Source of the DNA: UBA6055 sp965214085
GTDB lineage: Bacteria; Chloroflexota; Anaerolineae; Aggregatilineales; Phototrophicaceae
Assembly (NCBI GenBank): GCA_965214085.1
Contig: OZ243937.1
Span: 4,030,001 to 4,094,000, forward strand
DNA length: 64,000 nucleotides
Reading direction: 5' to 3'
The stretch's first letter is position 1. Each line of letters opens with the position of its first letter. Shown in pieces: positions 48,856 through 58,937 of this stretch. The translations under genes and the position numbers were made by a program. The notes under the pieces were generated by a model, which did no database searches, had not been told where the DNA came from, and saw only the letters and a program-made list of their open reading frames with translations.

Positions 48856-49953
48856 CTAGGCATCCAGCGCGCCGTCAGCCAAGCCGGCAGGCAGCGCGGC
48901 AGGCTGATCAAGCGTGCTTGTGATTTCGATATGCCGCCCTTGCTGCGCCGATTCATCCAGGGCCTGCATGATATCCAAGACATGGAAAGCCAGGTCGCCG
49001 CTGGCGCGATGCGGGCGACCCGATTGAATCGCGTAAGCCATGTCGGCGACGCCGGCGCCGCGCCCGATATTGGTGGAATGCGTCAGCGGAATGTCGATCC
49101 AGTCGCTATCGCCGCCCTTGAGCAGTTGCACGTCGCCATCGAAGCGATTGGGATCCGGTACGCTGAGCGAACCCTTTTCACCGTGAATCTCGATCTCGGG
49201 CAAGTGATTGCCCCAGACATCGAAACTCAAGATGACCGTGGCGATGGCGCCGCTCTCAAATTCGAGCGTGCCGGCGACATGGGTGTTGACCTCGACCGGC
49301 AAGACCTGTCCCATAAGCGCTTCGCTGGTGGCGACTCGCTCGGAGAAGGTTCGCTGCGCCGCGCTGGACACTCGCGCCACCGGTCCCATCAGATTGACGA
49401 GGGCGGTCAAATAATAGGGCCCCATATCGAAGTGCGGTCCGCCGCCCTTGAGATAGTAGAAGCCGGCGTTGGGGTGCCAGCGCTCGTGGCCGCGGCTCAG
49501 CCAGAAAGCCGTGGCCGCCACCGGTTTGCCGATCAGGCCATCGTCGATGGCTTTGCGCGCGGTCTGCCCGCCGCCGCCCAGGAAGGTATCAGGAGCGCAG
49601 CCAATGCGCAGTCCGGCCGCGTTCGCCGCGCTGACGACCCTGGCGCCGTCGTCGCGGTCAACGGCCAAGGGCTTTTCGCAATATACGTGTTTGCCCGCTT
49701 CGATGATCTGCAGCGAGACCTCGGCATGCGCGAGCGGGATGGTCAAATTGATGATGATGTCGATATCGTCGCTGGCCAGCAGGTCGTCCACGCTAAGGGC
49801 GGCGATGCCATGCTCAGCGGCGAAAGCCCCGGCGCGGTCGGTCAGGATATCCGCGCAGGCAGAGAGCTCGATCACATCGAATGGCGCGCAGCCGCGGATA
49901 TAAGCCGGCGCGATATTGCCGGTGCCGATGATGCCAACTTTTAGAGTTTGCAT
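48856..49953 (-). CDS. Gfo/Idh/MocA-family oxidoreductase (tandem copy 1)
   Basis: 365 residues from ATG 49953 (MQTLKVGIIGTGNIAPAYIRG), behind GGGAGC; the longer frame to 50121 is not supported. It has CEKPLAVDRDDGA with the catalytic lysine and FYYLKGGGPHFDMGPYYLTAL. It is the upstream partner of a tandem pair and very likely arose with the next gene by duplication. Confidence 0.9.
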   Translation of the reverse strand: MQTLKVGIIGTGNIAPAYIRGCAPFDVIELSACADILTDRAGAFAAEHGIAALSVDDLLASDDIDIIINLTIPLAHAEVSLQIIEAGKHVYCEKPLAVDRDDGARVVSAANAAGLRIGCAPDTFLGGGGQTARKAIDDGLIGKPVAATAFWLSRGHERWHPNAGFYYLKGGGPHFDMGPYYLTALVNLMGPVARVSSAAQRTFSERVATSEALMGQVLPVEVNTHVAGTLEFESGAIATVILSFDVWGNHLPEIEIHGEKGSLSVPDPNRFDGDVQLLKGGDSDWIDIPLTHSTNIGRGAGVADMAYAIQSGRPHRASGDLAFHVLDIMQALDESAQQGRHIEITSTLDQPAALPAGLADGALDA

Positions 49954-49983
49954 GGGCGCTCCCGTAGGTCGATCCGGTTTGCA

Positions 49984-50008
49984 GGGCGAAGCAAGGCCCG
50001 CCCCTACA
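49984..50008. repeat. TGTAGGGGCG dispersed palindrome (inverted, diverged)
   Basis: GGGCGAAGCAAGGCCCGCCC followed by CTACA, upstream of the tandem dehydrogenase pair. Confidence 0.65.
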
Positions 50009-50047
50009 GATTCGCGCGTTGATTGCGGGCGAGCGGAATGTCCGCCA

Positions 50048-50764
<717 letters not shown>

Positions 50765-50911
50765 CGTATTCCTCTCGCAGCCAGTCAATTGCAATCGCCC
50801 CGCATTATGCCCCGCTGGCAAGCGATTTACAATTGATATCTGCTGATAAATTGGACCTGGTTTTGTAGTGCCGTGGATTCGCCCGGCTCTGTGCGCCTGC
50901 GCGACCTAGCC

Positions 50912-51499
50912 TTAAGCTATTTCATCCGGCTCAAACTGTACTTTGCTGTAGATGAAATCGAGTGGTATTTCGTCGTCAAGGGGGGCGATGCGCAGGCTAG
51001 ATTGCAGCCCGGCGTATGTGCTGTAAGTCCAATCATCGCCCGAGCGTGTGTAGGCTTCGATCAGAGGCTTGTCCTGTGAAACCAGAAAATACCCCTCTAG
51101 CGAAGGAATTTTCAAGTATTGTTCCAGCTTGCGTGTGCGGTCGATCTTTTCTGTAGAGGGCGACGAGACTTCAAACAGCAGGGTCGGATTCTCCAATGGG
51201 CCTGACTTTGAGCCACCGTGTAATTGAGGCTCGCCGCATACAACTGTGACATCGGGGTAAGTATAGGTCGCGAGGGCGTCGACCATTACCTGCATTCCGG
51301 CATAGACGTGGTCAACTCTGTCAAGGAGCGCAAAGTAGAACCAACTGACAAGCGCGGAAATTATGATTTCGTGTGCTGAGCTTCCACCTGCCATGGAGTA
51401 TATCCTGTTGTCAATGAGTTCATTTTTATAAGGCTGCTCACTCTCCCAGAGCAGGAACTCTTCCGCGCTCATCAGCCGTTCTGCTGTTGCTGTCGCCAT
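50912..51499 (-). CDS. Uma2-family (DUF820) putative nuclease
   Basis: 195 residues from ATG 51499. Core motifs: TYTYPDVTVVCGE, LLFEVSSPSTEKIDRTRKLEQYL and EGYFLVSQDKPLIEAYTR. Similar to its upstream neighbour along the whole length, so a tandem paralogue. Confidence 0.87.
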   Translation of the reverse strand: MATATAERLMSAEEFLLWESEQPYKNELIDNRIYSMAGGSSAHEIIISALVSWFYFALLDRVDHVYAGMQVMVDALATYTYPDVTVVCGEPQLHGGSKSGPLENPTLLFEVSSPSTEKIDRTRKLEQYLKIPSLEGYFLVSQDKPLIEAYTRSGDDWTYSTYAGLQSSLRIAPLDDEIPLDFIYSKVQFEPDEIA

Positions 51500-51575
51500 C
51501 GTTCGCTCCAAAGACTATATCTTTTTCTCAATAGAGTAACACATCAGAGCAAGGTTTTGCCTTAATTGTCTAGGC

Positions 51576-52151
51576 CTACGCGAAGCTTACGCGACGATAG
51601 ATTTCGCTGAGCGGAACCTCGCAGGCGAGCGCCGGGATGCTCAGACTGGCTTCAAGCCCGGCATACTCGCTGCGTAGCCAATTGTCGCCAGATCGCGTGT
51701 GACTTTCAATTAGCGGCTTGTCTTGCGCGACGAGAAAGTACCCGAGGAGCGACGGGATTTGCAAGTACTGTTCGTACTTCTGATTTCGGTCACGTTTTTT
51801 TGTTGAAGGCGAGAGAACTTCAAACAGAAGAGTGGGATTCTCCAGGGAATCCTGTGGGGCGCCGGCGCGAATTCTCTGCTCACCGCATACTACTGTCACA
51901 TCAGGGTAGGTGTACGTTCCCTCATGGTTGACCAGCACACCCAGTTCAACGGCAAACACCTCGCATCCTTTTCTGTCCAGTCTATCCGCAAGCGCGCGGG
52001 CCAGGTCAAAGACGATACGATTGTGTGAGCGGCTTGCGCCAGTCATTTCAATGATCCTGCCATATATCAGTTCGCTTCTGAATTCTTGCTGTTGTTCCCA
52101 TACCAGGAATTCGTCTATGCTCAGCAGGCGTTCCGCCACTACCGTCGCCAT
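51576..52151 (-). CDS. Uma2-family (DUF820) putative nuclease
   Basis: 191 residues from ATG 52151. ATVVAERLLSIDEFLVWEQQ, GTYTYPDVTVVCGE, LLFEVLSPSTKKRDRNQKYEQYL. The acidic/lysine nuclease core is intact. The same upstream sequence (GGAGCGAACG before ATG) precedes both tandem Uma2 genes, which supports recent duplication. Confidence 0.87.
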   Translation of the reverse strand: MATVVAERLLSIDEFLVWEQQQEFRSELIYGRIIEMTGASRSHNRIVFDLARALADRLDRKGCEVFAVELGVLVNHEGTYTYPDVTVVCGEQRIRAGAPQDSLENPTLLFEVLSPSTKKRDRNQKYEQYLQIPSLLGYFLVAQDKPLIESHTRSGDNWLRSEYAGLEASLSIPALACEVPLSEIYRRVSFA

Positions 52152-52243
52152 CGTTCGCTCCAAACGCAACAACTCTTCATCTGTAGCATAACACATGTAC
52201 GCAAGATAAGTTCGAAAGGCGGTTAGATGGGCGTTCTAGCCGC

Positions 52244-53137
52244 TCAGCTCAACCGCGCTTCTATGCCTGCCATCGCCTCCAGCGCCTTGATGATGCTGTG
52301 GTTGCCATCGCCGCCCATGCCCTGCGCTTGCAGCGTGCGATAGAGGTTGAAGCAGAGCGCGGTGGCGATCACCGGGATACCCATTTCGTCAGCCGCGCCC
52401 AGCACCAGGCGCAGGTCCTTCTGTTGCAAATCAATGGAGAAACCCGGTTCCCAATAATCGTTGATGACCTGCGGCCCGCGGTTGGCCAACATCCAGCTGC
52501 CGGCCGCGCCGCCGGTCACCGCTTGCAGCATCTTGTCCAGGTCGACGCCGCCCGCCTGCGCGAAGAGCAGCGCTTCGCTGGCCGCCAGCATATTGACGAC
52601 GCAGAGAATCTGATTCGAGAGTTTGACCGTTTGCCCGGCGCCTTGCTCGCCGACATGCGTGATGGTGCTGCCCATGGCCTCAAAGCAGGGCGTCGCCCGC
52701 GCTACATCGTCCGCGCCGCCGCCGATCATGATGCTGAGCGTGCCATTGGCCGCGCCCTCGCTGCCGCCGCTGATAGGCGCGTCGAGCATGGCCACGCCTT
52801 TTGCGTTCAGTTGCGCCGCCATCTCGACCGTGTTGACCGGATTGATCGTGCTCATGTCGATGACCAGGTCGCCGGCAGCGGCGCCGTGGATGACGCCCTC
52901 ATCGCCCAGGATCACTGCTTCGACATCGGGCGTGTCGCTGACGCAGATGATGATGATGTCGCAATTTTCGGCGACGGCGCGGGGTGAATCGGCGGCTGAC
53001 GCGCCTTTGTCGACAAAGGGCGCCATGCGGCTGGCAGTGCGGTTCCAGACAGTCAGGTCGAAGCCGGCTTTTATGAGATTGTCGACCATGCCGCGGCCCA
53101 TGATGCCTAGCCCGATGAATCCGATTTTCTCGCTCAT
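52244..53137 (-). CDS. Beta-hydroxyacid dehydrogenase (tartronate semialdehyde reductase-like)
   Basis: 297 residues: IGFIGLGIMGRGMVDNLIKAGF (NAD(P) site), DAPISGGSEGAANGTLSIMIGG (substrate loop), GAGQTVKLSNQ with the catalytic lysine, and DLQQKDLRLVLGAADEMGIP. This is closer to GarR/GlxR (2-hydroxy-3-oxopropionate reductase) than the homologue at 21.7 kb. It would produce glycerate from tartronate semialdehyde and could receive carbon from sugar-acid breakdown. Confidence 0.9.
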   Translation of the reverse strand: MSEKIGFIGLGIMGRGMVDNLIKAGFDLTVWNRTASRMAPFVDKGASAADSPRAVAENCDIIIICVSDTPDVEAVILGDEGVIHGAAAGDLVIDMSTINPVNTVEMAAQLNAKGVAMLDAPISGGSEGAANGTLSIMIGGGADDVARATPCFEAMGSTITHVGEQGAGQTVKLSNQILCVVNMLAASEALLFAQAGGVDLDKMLQAVTGGAAGSWMLANRGPQVINDYWEPGFSIDLQQKDLRLVLGAADEMGIPVIATALCFNLYRTLQAQGMGGDGNHSIIKALEAMAGIEARLS

Positions 53138-53240
53138 TTTGAGTTGTCCTCGCTTATGCAGTAATAGGTATTAGCGCAATGGTAACGTGAAAGGATGGTG
53201 GGGTACAGGATTAGAGACGTTTTCTGTCGCAACGGTGGAT

Positions 53241-53912
53241 TTAAGAGATTGGTGTCATGGCTGCGGTTGGCGGATATGTTGCAGTTATCGTAATTGCTGG
53301 TGTTGCGGAGCGAGCGGCTGAGAGTGGCGACGTTATACTCACGGTTGTAGCAGATGCCTCCACCGTTGGTGTTACTAATTGGGACGGTTCAGGAGTGTAT
53401 ACGGGATTGAAATGTATGAATAGGCCAACTGCCGCGCCTACTAATGCTACAATTGAAGCTGAAATGATCGCTATATGCAATCGTCTGTCTTTCCACAGCG
53501 GAGGTTCGCGCTGATGATCGGGAGACTGTGATTTAAAGGCTTCACCATTTGACCAAGAGCCGGGTGTCTTTATGCGACGATAGTAGTTTTCGGTCTCTAG
53601 ACCCTGCAGCAAGTGTGCTTTGCCACATCGGTGGCAGTGCCCCTTCCGAGTAACAATTAAGCTTTTCCTGAGTTTTAATGCCTCGTCTTTGTGGGTGGGG
53701 CAAAAGTATCTGATGGCCGGTTTTACTACGCGGAAATTCGTGAATTCGTCGAGTATAGCCTCTACGTTTTCACATACGTAAGCTTTGTCAATAACGTCGT
53801 GTAATTTGAAGCAAGAAACGTATTCGCGCGCCAAGAATCTATCAATCTTAGCAATATCGCATCGGGGAAATAATTCCGTTCTAGCTATTTGCTCTGATTC
53901 TTTGAAGTACAC
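53241..53912 (-). CDS. Unknown protein: zinc-ribbon-like, one membrane span, Ser/Thr-rich tail
   Basis: 223 residues from GTG 53912. An N-terminal soluble part (about 1-125) includes FCPTHKDE and GHCHRCGKAHLL, which together could bind zinc. One membrane span follows (IAIISASIVALVGAAVGLFI, about 148-167), then a Pro/Ser/Thr-rich tail outside the membrane. The start overlaps the upstream gene by 32 bases, so the pair is co-translated. AT-rich with no recognised family. The layout (cytoplasmic domain, span, disordered tail) recalls membrane-linked effectors, but this is inference. Confidence 0.6.
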   Translation of the reverse strand: MYFKESEQIARTELFPRCDIAKIDRFLAREYVSCFKLHDVIDKAYVCENVEAILDEFTNFRVVKPAIRYFCPTHKDEALKLRKSLIVTRKGHCHRCGKAHLLQGLETENYYRRIKTPGSWSNGEAFKSQSPDHQREPPLWKDRRLHIAIISASIVALVGAAVGLFIHFNPVYTPEPSQLVTPTVEASATTVSITSPLSAARSATPAITITATYPPTAAMTPIS

Positions 53913-54957
53913 GCCTCACGTCTTTCTCAAGTTCTTCGGACCGAATCCCGATGCGATGATCGTGCTCCTTTTTGGCGTACAGGTCAATGCCAACATACTT
54001 CTTATTGTCTATCTTCCACTTGCTGAAACCGCCGTAACCATTAAAGTCGTCTCGATGTTCATGACGAATCTGTTGTATTTTTGGATCGGACAGAACATCA
54101 TCGGTAAATCCACCTGCAATTGTCATCCTTATGTTTGGGTTACTTAAAGGGCGGTAGTCGACTCTTGGCCTAATTACATCTTCAATGTCGTCAAGGTTGT
54201 TGATTACTTTAGACATCCTGACCCTGCTAAAATCTTCAATTGGTAGAACGTCATCCAATTCTGCCTCAATGTTATCGCGCACTGCAATATTATCTGTGCC
54301 CTTAAACTTTCTAATCATCAACATTGCTTCACCGGATACGATGTCCCATTCAAAGGTTGTAACGTCACGCACTACCATCTCTAGATAGGCATGTAGAATT
54401 CTGCGCTGCCAGTGAGTTCGTTCCGGGCTGATTTCAAATGCAGGAGGTACTGGATCCTCTTCCTCGGTACGCTTCAGTTTGGAGCGATTTTGTACCCAAA
54501 CGAATCGTATTTTCTGGCTGTTCTGCGGATAAGAGATAGTGAATAGGTTTGTTTCGTCTGCCGCAGAAATTGGACGCTGACTGTTGAATACGTCGTCAAG
54601 GCCCAAATCTTGAAAATGTCGTTCAACCCAAACGCGGTTTAGCCACTGTCCTTTCATGGCTTGACCACCGTTCCACTCATAAAGATAGATTTGCTGTCTA
54701 CCCCAACCCTCCAGTTCAATTAACGCAGCAACAATGCGGTCTATGTCAATTATTCCTATGTCTAATTGGCGCTTGATATGATCGCGCATCCTCCCCTTCG
54801 TACGGACACTTGGAAGGTCAACATTATGTTTCTTGAGGCTATCAACTATTAACCTGTTTGAATGATTCAACAGCGACTCAATCACCATTTCGGGGCTTTC
54901 CTTTGGAAATTGTTGCCCCGAGTTTTCATTGTTTGGCATAGTTTTGCTTGGCTCCAC
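53881..54957 (-). CDS. Unknown 358-residue cytoplasmic protein
   Basis: An N-terminal helical region (about 20-80) is followed by mixed alpha/beta sequence with many charged residues and a C-terminal basic helix (ELEKDVRRVLQRIRANS). No transmembrane segment, nucleotide-binding motif or nuclease motif could be recognised with confidence. AT-rich and codon-poor compared with the flanking genes. It overlaps the membrane-protein gene by 32 bases; together they form an isolated two-gene unit between two catabolic genes. Confidence 0.65.
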   Translation of the reverse strand: MEPSKTMPNNENSGQQFPKESPEMVIESLLNHSNRLIVDSLKKHNVDLPSVRTKGRMRDHIKRQLDIGIIDIDRIVAALIELEGWGRQQIYLYEWNGGQAMKGQWLNRVWVERHFQDLGLDDVFNSQRPISAADETNLFTISYPQNSQKIRFVWVQNRSKLKRTEEEDPVPPAFEISPERTHWQRRILHAYLEMVVRDVTTFEWDIVSGEAMLMIRKFKGTDNIAVRDNIEAELDDVLPIEDFSRVRMSKVINNLDDIEDVIRPRVDYRPLSNPNIRMTIAGGFTDDVLSDPKIQQIRHEHRDDFNGYGGFSKWKIDNKKYVGIDLYAKKEHDHRIGIRSEELEKDVRRVLQRIRANS

Positions 54958-55229
54958 GCAATTATTGGGCCAGAGATGAACTGATATTTCGCAATCGTAT
55001 CACAGACTGCCTGTGCCAGCGGGGATGACTGATAGATATTTAGTTTCTTCGTATTGGTGCAAGTAAGAACATGCTACAGGCTTGAATTTCGAGCTACGCC
55101 GCGCAAAGAGCACAACTGGCAGCGAAGAAGGTAACTCAAGTGGCCGTATCGTCCTCGATAGGAAGCGTCCAGAGCTCAAATACAGTGCCGATTATGTCGA
55201 ACCGATATTAACCTGCGAGTACGCGCAGT

Positions 55230-58200
55230 TTACTGGTAGCCCAGCCCCCGCACTCTCTCCCAAAACCGCTCCACATTGCCCAGCTTGATCTCGTCATAGC
55301 CGCGGATCATATCCGGCAGTTGCGCCAGTTCTACAGCCCGCGCGTAGTTGTCCGCGCTTAGGTCTTCAATCGCGCTGAAGACCAGCCGGCGATACTGCGC
55401 GATGAGGTCGCGCTCGACGTGCCTGACGCGATCGTAGCCGAAAGGGTCGAAGGCCGTCCCGCGCAGGAAGCGCATTTGCCGCAACACGCGGTAGACGCCA
55501 TCAAACCAGCGGCCCACCTGCAGCTTGCGCTTCAAACCCAGCGCCTTGAGCAGCGGCGGCTGCAAGTGATAACGTACCCGCGCCCGCGCCCCAAATTGCG
55601 CGCTGAGCGCCTCGCGCGCTTCCGGCTTCAGGCTCAGCCGCGCGACTTCGTATTCGTCTTTGTAAGCCATCAGCTTGAAGAGGTAGCGAGCGACGGCTTG
55701 GCTCAAGTCGGTCTGGCCGGGGCAAGCGGCCTGCTCCGCGGCGAATACGCGTTGGACATCGTCGACGTATCGGCGCGCATAGGCTTGGTTTTGATAGGCG
55801 ATCAATTCCGGCACGCGGACTTCGATCAGCCGCTTTAATTCGCCCTCGGCGCGCAGCGAGTCAATCATGGCTTGCGCTGCTGCCGAGCGCTCGACCTGCG
55901 GCTCGACCTCGCCGGCGCGCTTGACATCCAGCCCCGCCAGCCAGTCGCGGTCGGCGACAGCCAATCTGCCGGCGCGAAAAGCCTGCTGATTGTCTTCGAC
56001 CTTGACGCCGTTTAATTCGATGGCGCGCTCGATGGCGTCGGCGGACATGGGCAGGGTGCCGGCTTGGTAGGCGGCGCCGATGACGATGAAATTCGCCATC
56101 ATGTGGTCGCCAAAGAGCGTCTCCGCCAGTCCCAGCGCGTCGAAAAAGACATTGTCGCCGGCTCTGGTCGCCCGGTTGATGATCTCCAGCAGATGATCGG
56201 CTTGGGGATATTCGACGGTGGTATCGCGCACCATAGCGCCGGTCGGCACTTTGCTGGTGCTGACGATGGCGACGCTGCGCTGTGGATTGGCGCGCGCCAG
56301 ATTCTTGCTCGCGGTGGCTGTCAGCACGTCAAAGACCAGGAAGGCATCGGTCGCGCTGGCGCCGATTTTGGGCGCGATGTCGATAGGCTCCGCAGTAATC
56401 TTGAGGTTGGAGACGACGGGTCCGCCTTTCTGGCTGAGCCCGGTTTGGTCCAACGAACGGACGTGAAAGCCATCCAGCGCCGCGGCTGTGCCCAGCACCT
56501 GATTGGCGGTGACGACACCTGTACCGCCAATGCCCATCATCAGGACGTTCGCCGCGCCCCCTTGGGAATTCGCCCGTTGCCGCGGCGCCGCAATCGCCTG
56601 CTCGACGCGAAAGCTCGGCTTGGCTTGCCGCTGCGGCAGCTCGGCGGGGATGACGCTCATGAATGCCGGGCAGTTGCCCTCGAGGCAGCTGTAGTCCTTG
56701 TTGCAAGACGATTGATGAATCTGGGTCTTGCGGCCGAACTCGGTCTCGACAGGCTGCACGCTCAGACAGTTGGATACTGAACCGCAATCGCCACAGCCTT
56801 CGCAGACCGCCTCGTTGATGACGATGCGCAGGGCAGGGTCAGCCGCCTGGCCGCGCCGCCGCTTGCGCCGCAAGTTGGCCGCGCATTCCTGGTCGTAGAT
56901 CAAGACGGTCACGCCGGGTGTATCGCGCAGGAGCAACTGCGCCGCTTCCATGCGCTCGCGCTCCCAGACTTCGGCGCCCGGCGCCCAGTAAGTATCCGGC
57001 GCGAACTTGGCCGGATCGTCCGCGATGACGATGGTCTTCTTCACCCCTTCGGCGTATAGCAGGTGGGTCATCTCCGGCACGGGCATCAAGCCGTCGGCTG
57101 CTTGCCCGCCGGTCATGGCCACGGCCGAATTGTAGAGTATCTTGTAGGTTACTTTGGTTCCGGCGGCGACCGCCTGACGCACCGAGAGCGAGCCGCTATG
57201 GGCGAAAGTGCCATCGCCGATATTCTGGAAAATGTGGTCGATATTGGTGAAGGTTTCCGCGCCGACCCAATTGGCGCCCTCGCCGCCCATCTGCGTGACG
57301 CCGGCAGTATTGCGGTCCATCATAATCGCCAGGGTGTGACAGCCGATGCCCGCCCCGGCCATCGAACCGTCGGGCACCTTGGTGGAGCGATTATGCGGGC
57401 AGCCGGAGCAGAAGTAAGGCGAGCGCGCGGCGATGGGAATCACGCCCAGGTCGGGCGGGCCTTTGATAGCGCGCAGGCGACGCTCCAGCAGGGGCGCGTC
57501 TACTCGCCCGTTCAGCCGCCGCGCCAGCACCAGCGTGATCTCGTCGGCGTCCAGCTCGTTGTCGGCTTTGACCAGCTTAGCCCCCGTCTCGTCTTTCTTG
57601 CCCACGACTAGCGGAGTATGTCCGCTGCCGTAGAGCGCTTCTTTGCAGAAGGTTTCGATGAAGGAACGTTTTTCTTCAATGACAAGGATTTCGTCCAGGC
57701 CGGTGGCGAATTCGCGTAAGATTTCGCGCTCCAGCGGGTAGATCATGCCCAGCTTGAGCAAGCGGATACCGGCGCGTTGCAGGGCGTCGTCGTCCAAGCC
57801 GATGTCGTTTAGCGCCCCGCGCAAGTCGTACCAGGTCTTGCCGGCGGCGATAATGCCCAGCCAGGCGTCTTCCGTCGGCACGGCAATTTCGTTGATGCGA
57901 TTGGCGCGGGCGAAAGCCAGAGCCGCGTCAAGCCGCTCGTCGTGGATTTCTTTCTCCTGCTGCAAGCTGTAAGGCGAGAGCAGGGCGGTATTCTGCGTTG
58001 GTCGCCAGGGTTGCCCGTTCAGCCGGAAATCCGGCTCGCTGATCTTGACCCGCCCCGCGCCGACTTCGACGCTGCTGTATTCATCGGCGACATCGGTGAC
58101 GATTTTGAAGCCGACCCAAAGCCCGCTGAAGCGCGACAAGGCGAAACCGAGCAATCCCATATCGAGAATTTCCTGGGCGCTGCCAGGGTAGAGGATGGGC

Positions 58201-58745
58201 ATCAAGGCGTCATAGAGCGCGACTTCGGAGTGTGACGGGATGGTCGAGGACTTGCATGAGGGGTCATCGCCGGCCAGCGCCAGCACGCCGCCGTATTGCC
58301 CCACGCCAGCCAGGTTGGCGTGTTTGAAGGCATCGCCGCTGCGGTCGACGCCGGGTCCCTTGCCGTACCAGATGCCGCAGACGCCATCGAACTTCGGGTT
58401 CGGCAGCAGATTGACCGTTTGGCTGCCCATGATGGCGGTAGCGGCCAAGTCTTCGTTGACAGCCGGGATGAAGCGGATATGGTGCTCGGCGAGCAAGTGC
58501 GGGATGCGCTCTAGCAGGAAGTCCAGCGCGCCGATTGGCGAGCCGCGGTAGCCAGCGATAAGGCCGGCGGTATGCAGCCCGCGCGCTTTATCCGCCCGGT
58601 GCTGGTCCAGCGGCAGACGCGCCAGCGCTTGAATGCCGCTCATGATGACCAGGCCGTCTTCGGCGGTATAGCGGTCTTCCAGCGTGAAAGTTTTGATATC
58701 GCGCGGCTCGGTGATGGCTGCGGGCGGCGCTTTGGTCTTGAGCAT
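55230..58745 (-). CDS. Fused indolepyruvate ferredoxin oxidoreductase
   Basis: 1171 residues with alpha and gamma parts in one chain. It oxidatively decarboxylates aryl or branched 2-oxo acids to acyl-CoA using thiamine diphosphate and ferredoxin. Order: N-terminal pyrimidine-binding domain (GYRGSPIGALD, about residue 65), ThDP domain (GGEGANWVG and IGDGTFAHSG, about 485-520), ferredoxin-like cysteines (CEGCGDCGSVSNC, about 647, and CNKDYSCLEGNC), then the gamma domain (GIGGTGVVTANQ, about 735). The fused form is typical of aerobic or facultative bacteria. It sits alone on the minus strand. Confidence 0.93.
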   Translation of the reverse strand: MLKTKAPPAAITEPRDIKTFTLEDRYTAEDGLVIMSGIQALARLPLDQHRADKARGLHTAGLIAGYRGSPIGALDFLLERIPHLLAEHHIRFIPAVNEDLAATAIMGSQTVNLLPNPKFDGVCGIWYGKGPGVDRSGDAFKHANLAGVGQYGGVLALAGDDPSCKSSTIPSHSEVALYDALMPILYPGSAQEILDMGLLGFALSRFSGLWVGFKIVTDVADEYSSVEVGAGRVKISEPDFRLNGQPWRPTQNTALLSPYSLQQEKEIHDERLDAALAFARANRINEIAVPTEDAWLGIIAAGKTWYDLRGALNDIGLDDDALQRAGIRLLKLGMIYPLEREILREFATGLDEILVIEEKRSFIETFCKEALYGSGHTPLVVGKKDETGAKLVKADNELDADEITLVLARRLNGRVDAPLLERRLRAIKGPPDLGVIPIAARSPYFCSGCPHNRSTKVPDGSMAGAGIGCHTLAIMMDRNTAGVTQMGGEGANWVGAETFTNIDHIFQNIGDGTFAHSGSLSVRQAVAAGTKVTYKILYNSAVAMTGGQAADGLMPVPEMTHLLYAEGVKKTIVIADDPAKFAPDTYWAPGAEVWERERMEAAQLLLRDTPGVTVLIYDQECAANLRRKRRRGQAADPALRIVINEAVCEGCGDCGSVSNCLSVQPVETEFGRKTQIHQSSCNKDYSCLEGNCPAFMSVIPAELPQRQAKPSFRVEQAIAAPRQRANSQGGAANVLMMGIGGTGVVTANQVLGTAAALDGFHVRSLDQTGLSQKGGPVVSNLKITAEPIDIAPKIGASATDAFLVFDVLTATASKNLARANPQRSVAIVSTSKVPTGAMVRDTTVEYPQADHLLEIINRATRAGDNVFFDALGLAETLFGDHMMANFIVIGAAYQAGTLPMSADAIERAIELNGVKVEDNQQAFRAGRLAVADRDWLAGLDVKRAGEVEPQVERSAAAQAMIDSLRAEGELKRLIEVRVPELIAYQNQAYARRYVDDVQRVFAAEQAACPGQTDLSQAVARYLFKLMAYKDEYEVARLSLKPEAREALSAQFGARARVRYHLQPPLLKALGLKRKLQVGRWFDGVYRVLRQMRFLRGTAFDPFGYDRVRHVERDLIAQYRRLVFSAIEDLSADNYARAVELAQLPDMIRGYDEIKLGNVERFWERVRGLGYQ

Positions 58746-58937
58746 AATCGACCTGATCTCTATTTAGCCTCACCTTCCTTTATAACAGATTACGCGAGGG
58801 ATAGCATCCGGCGCGGGACGTATGACAGTGCAATCGCATCAGATTTTCTTATCACAGCCGCGCGCAAGTCACGACTTGGCTCATACAAAATGCCAAACCC
58901 AAAATATCTTACAGCACGGTAAGGCTGCAGCACGGGT

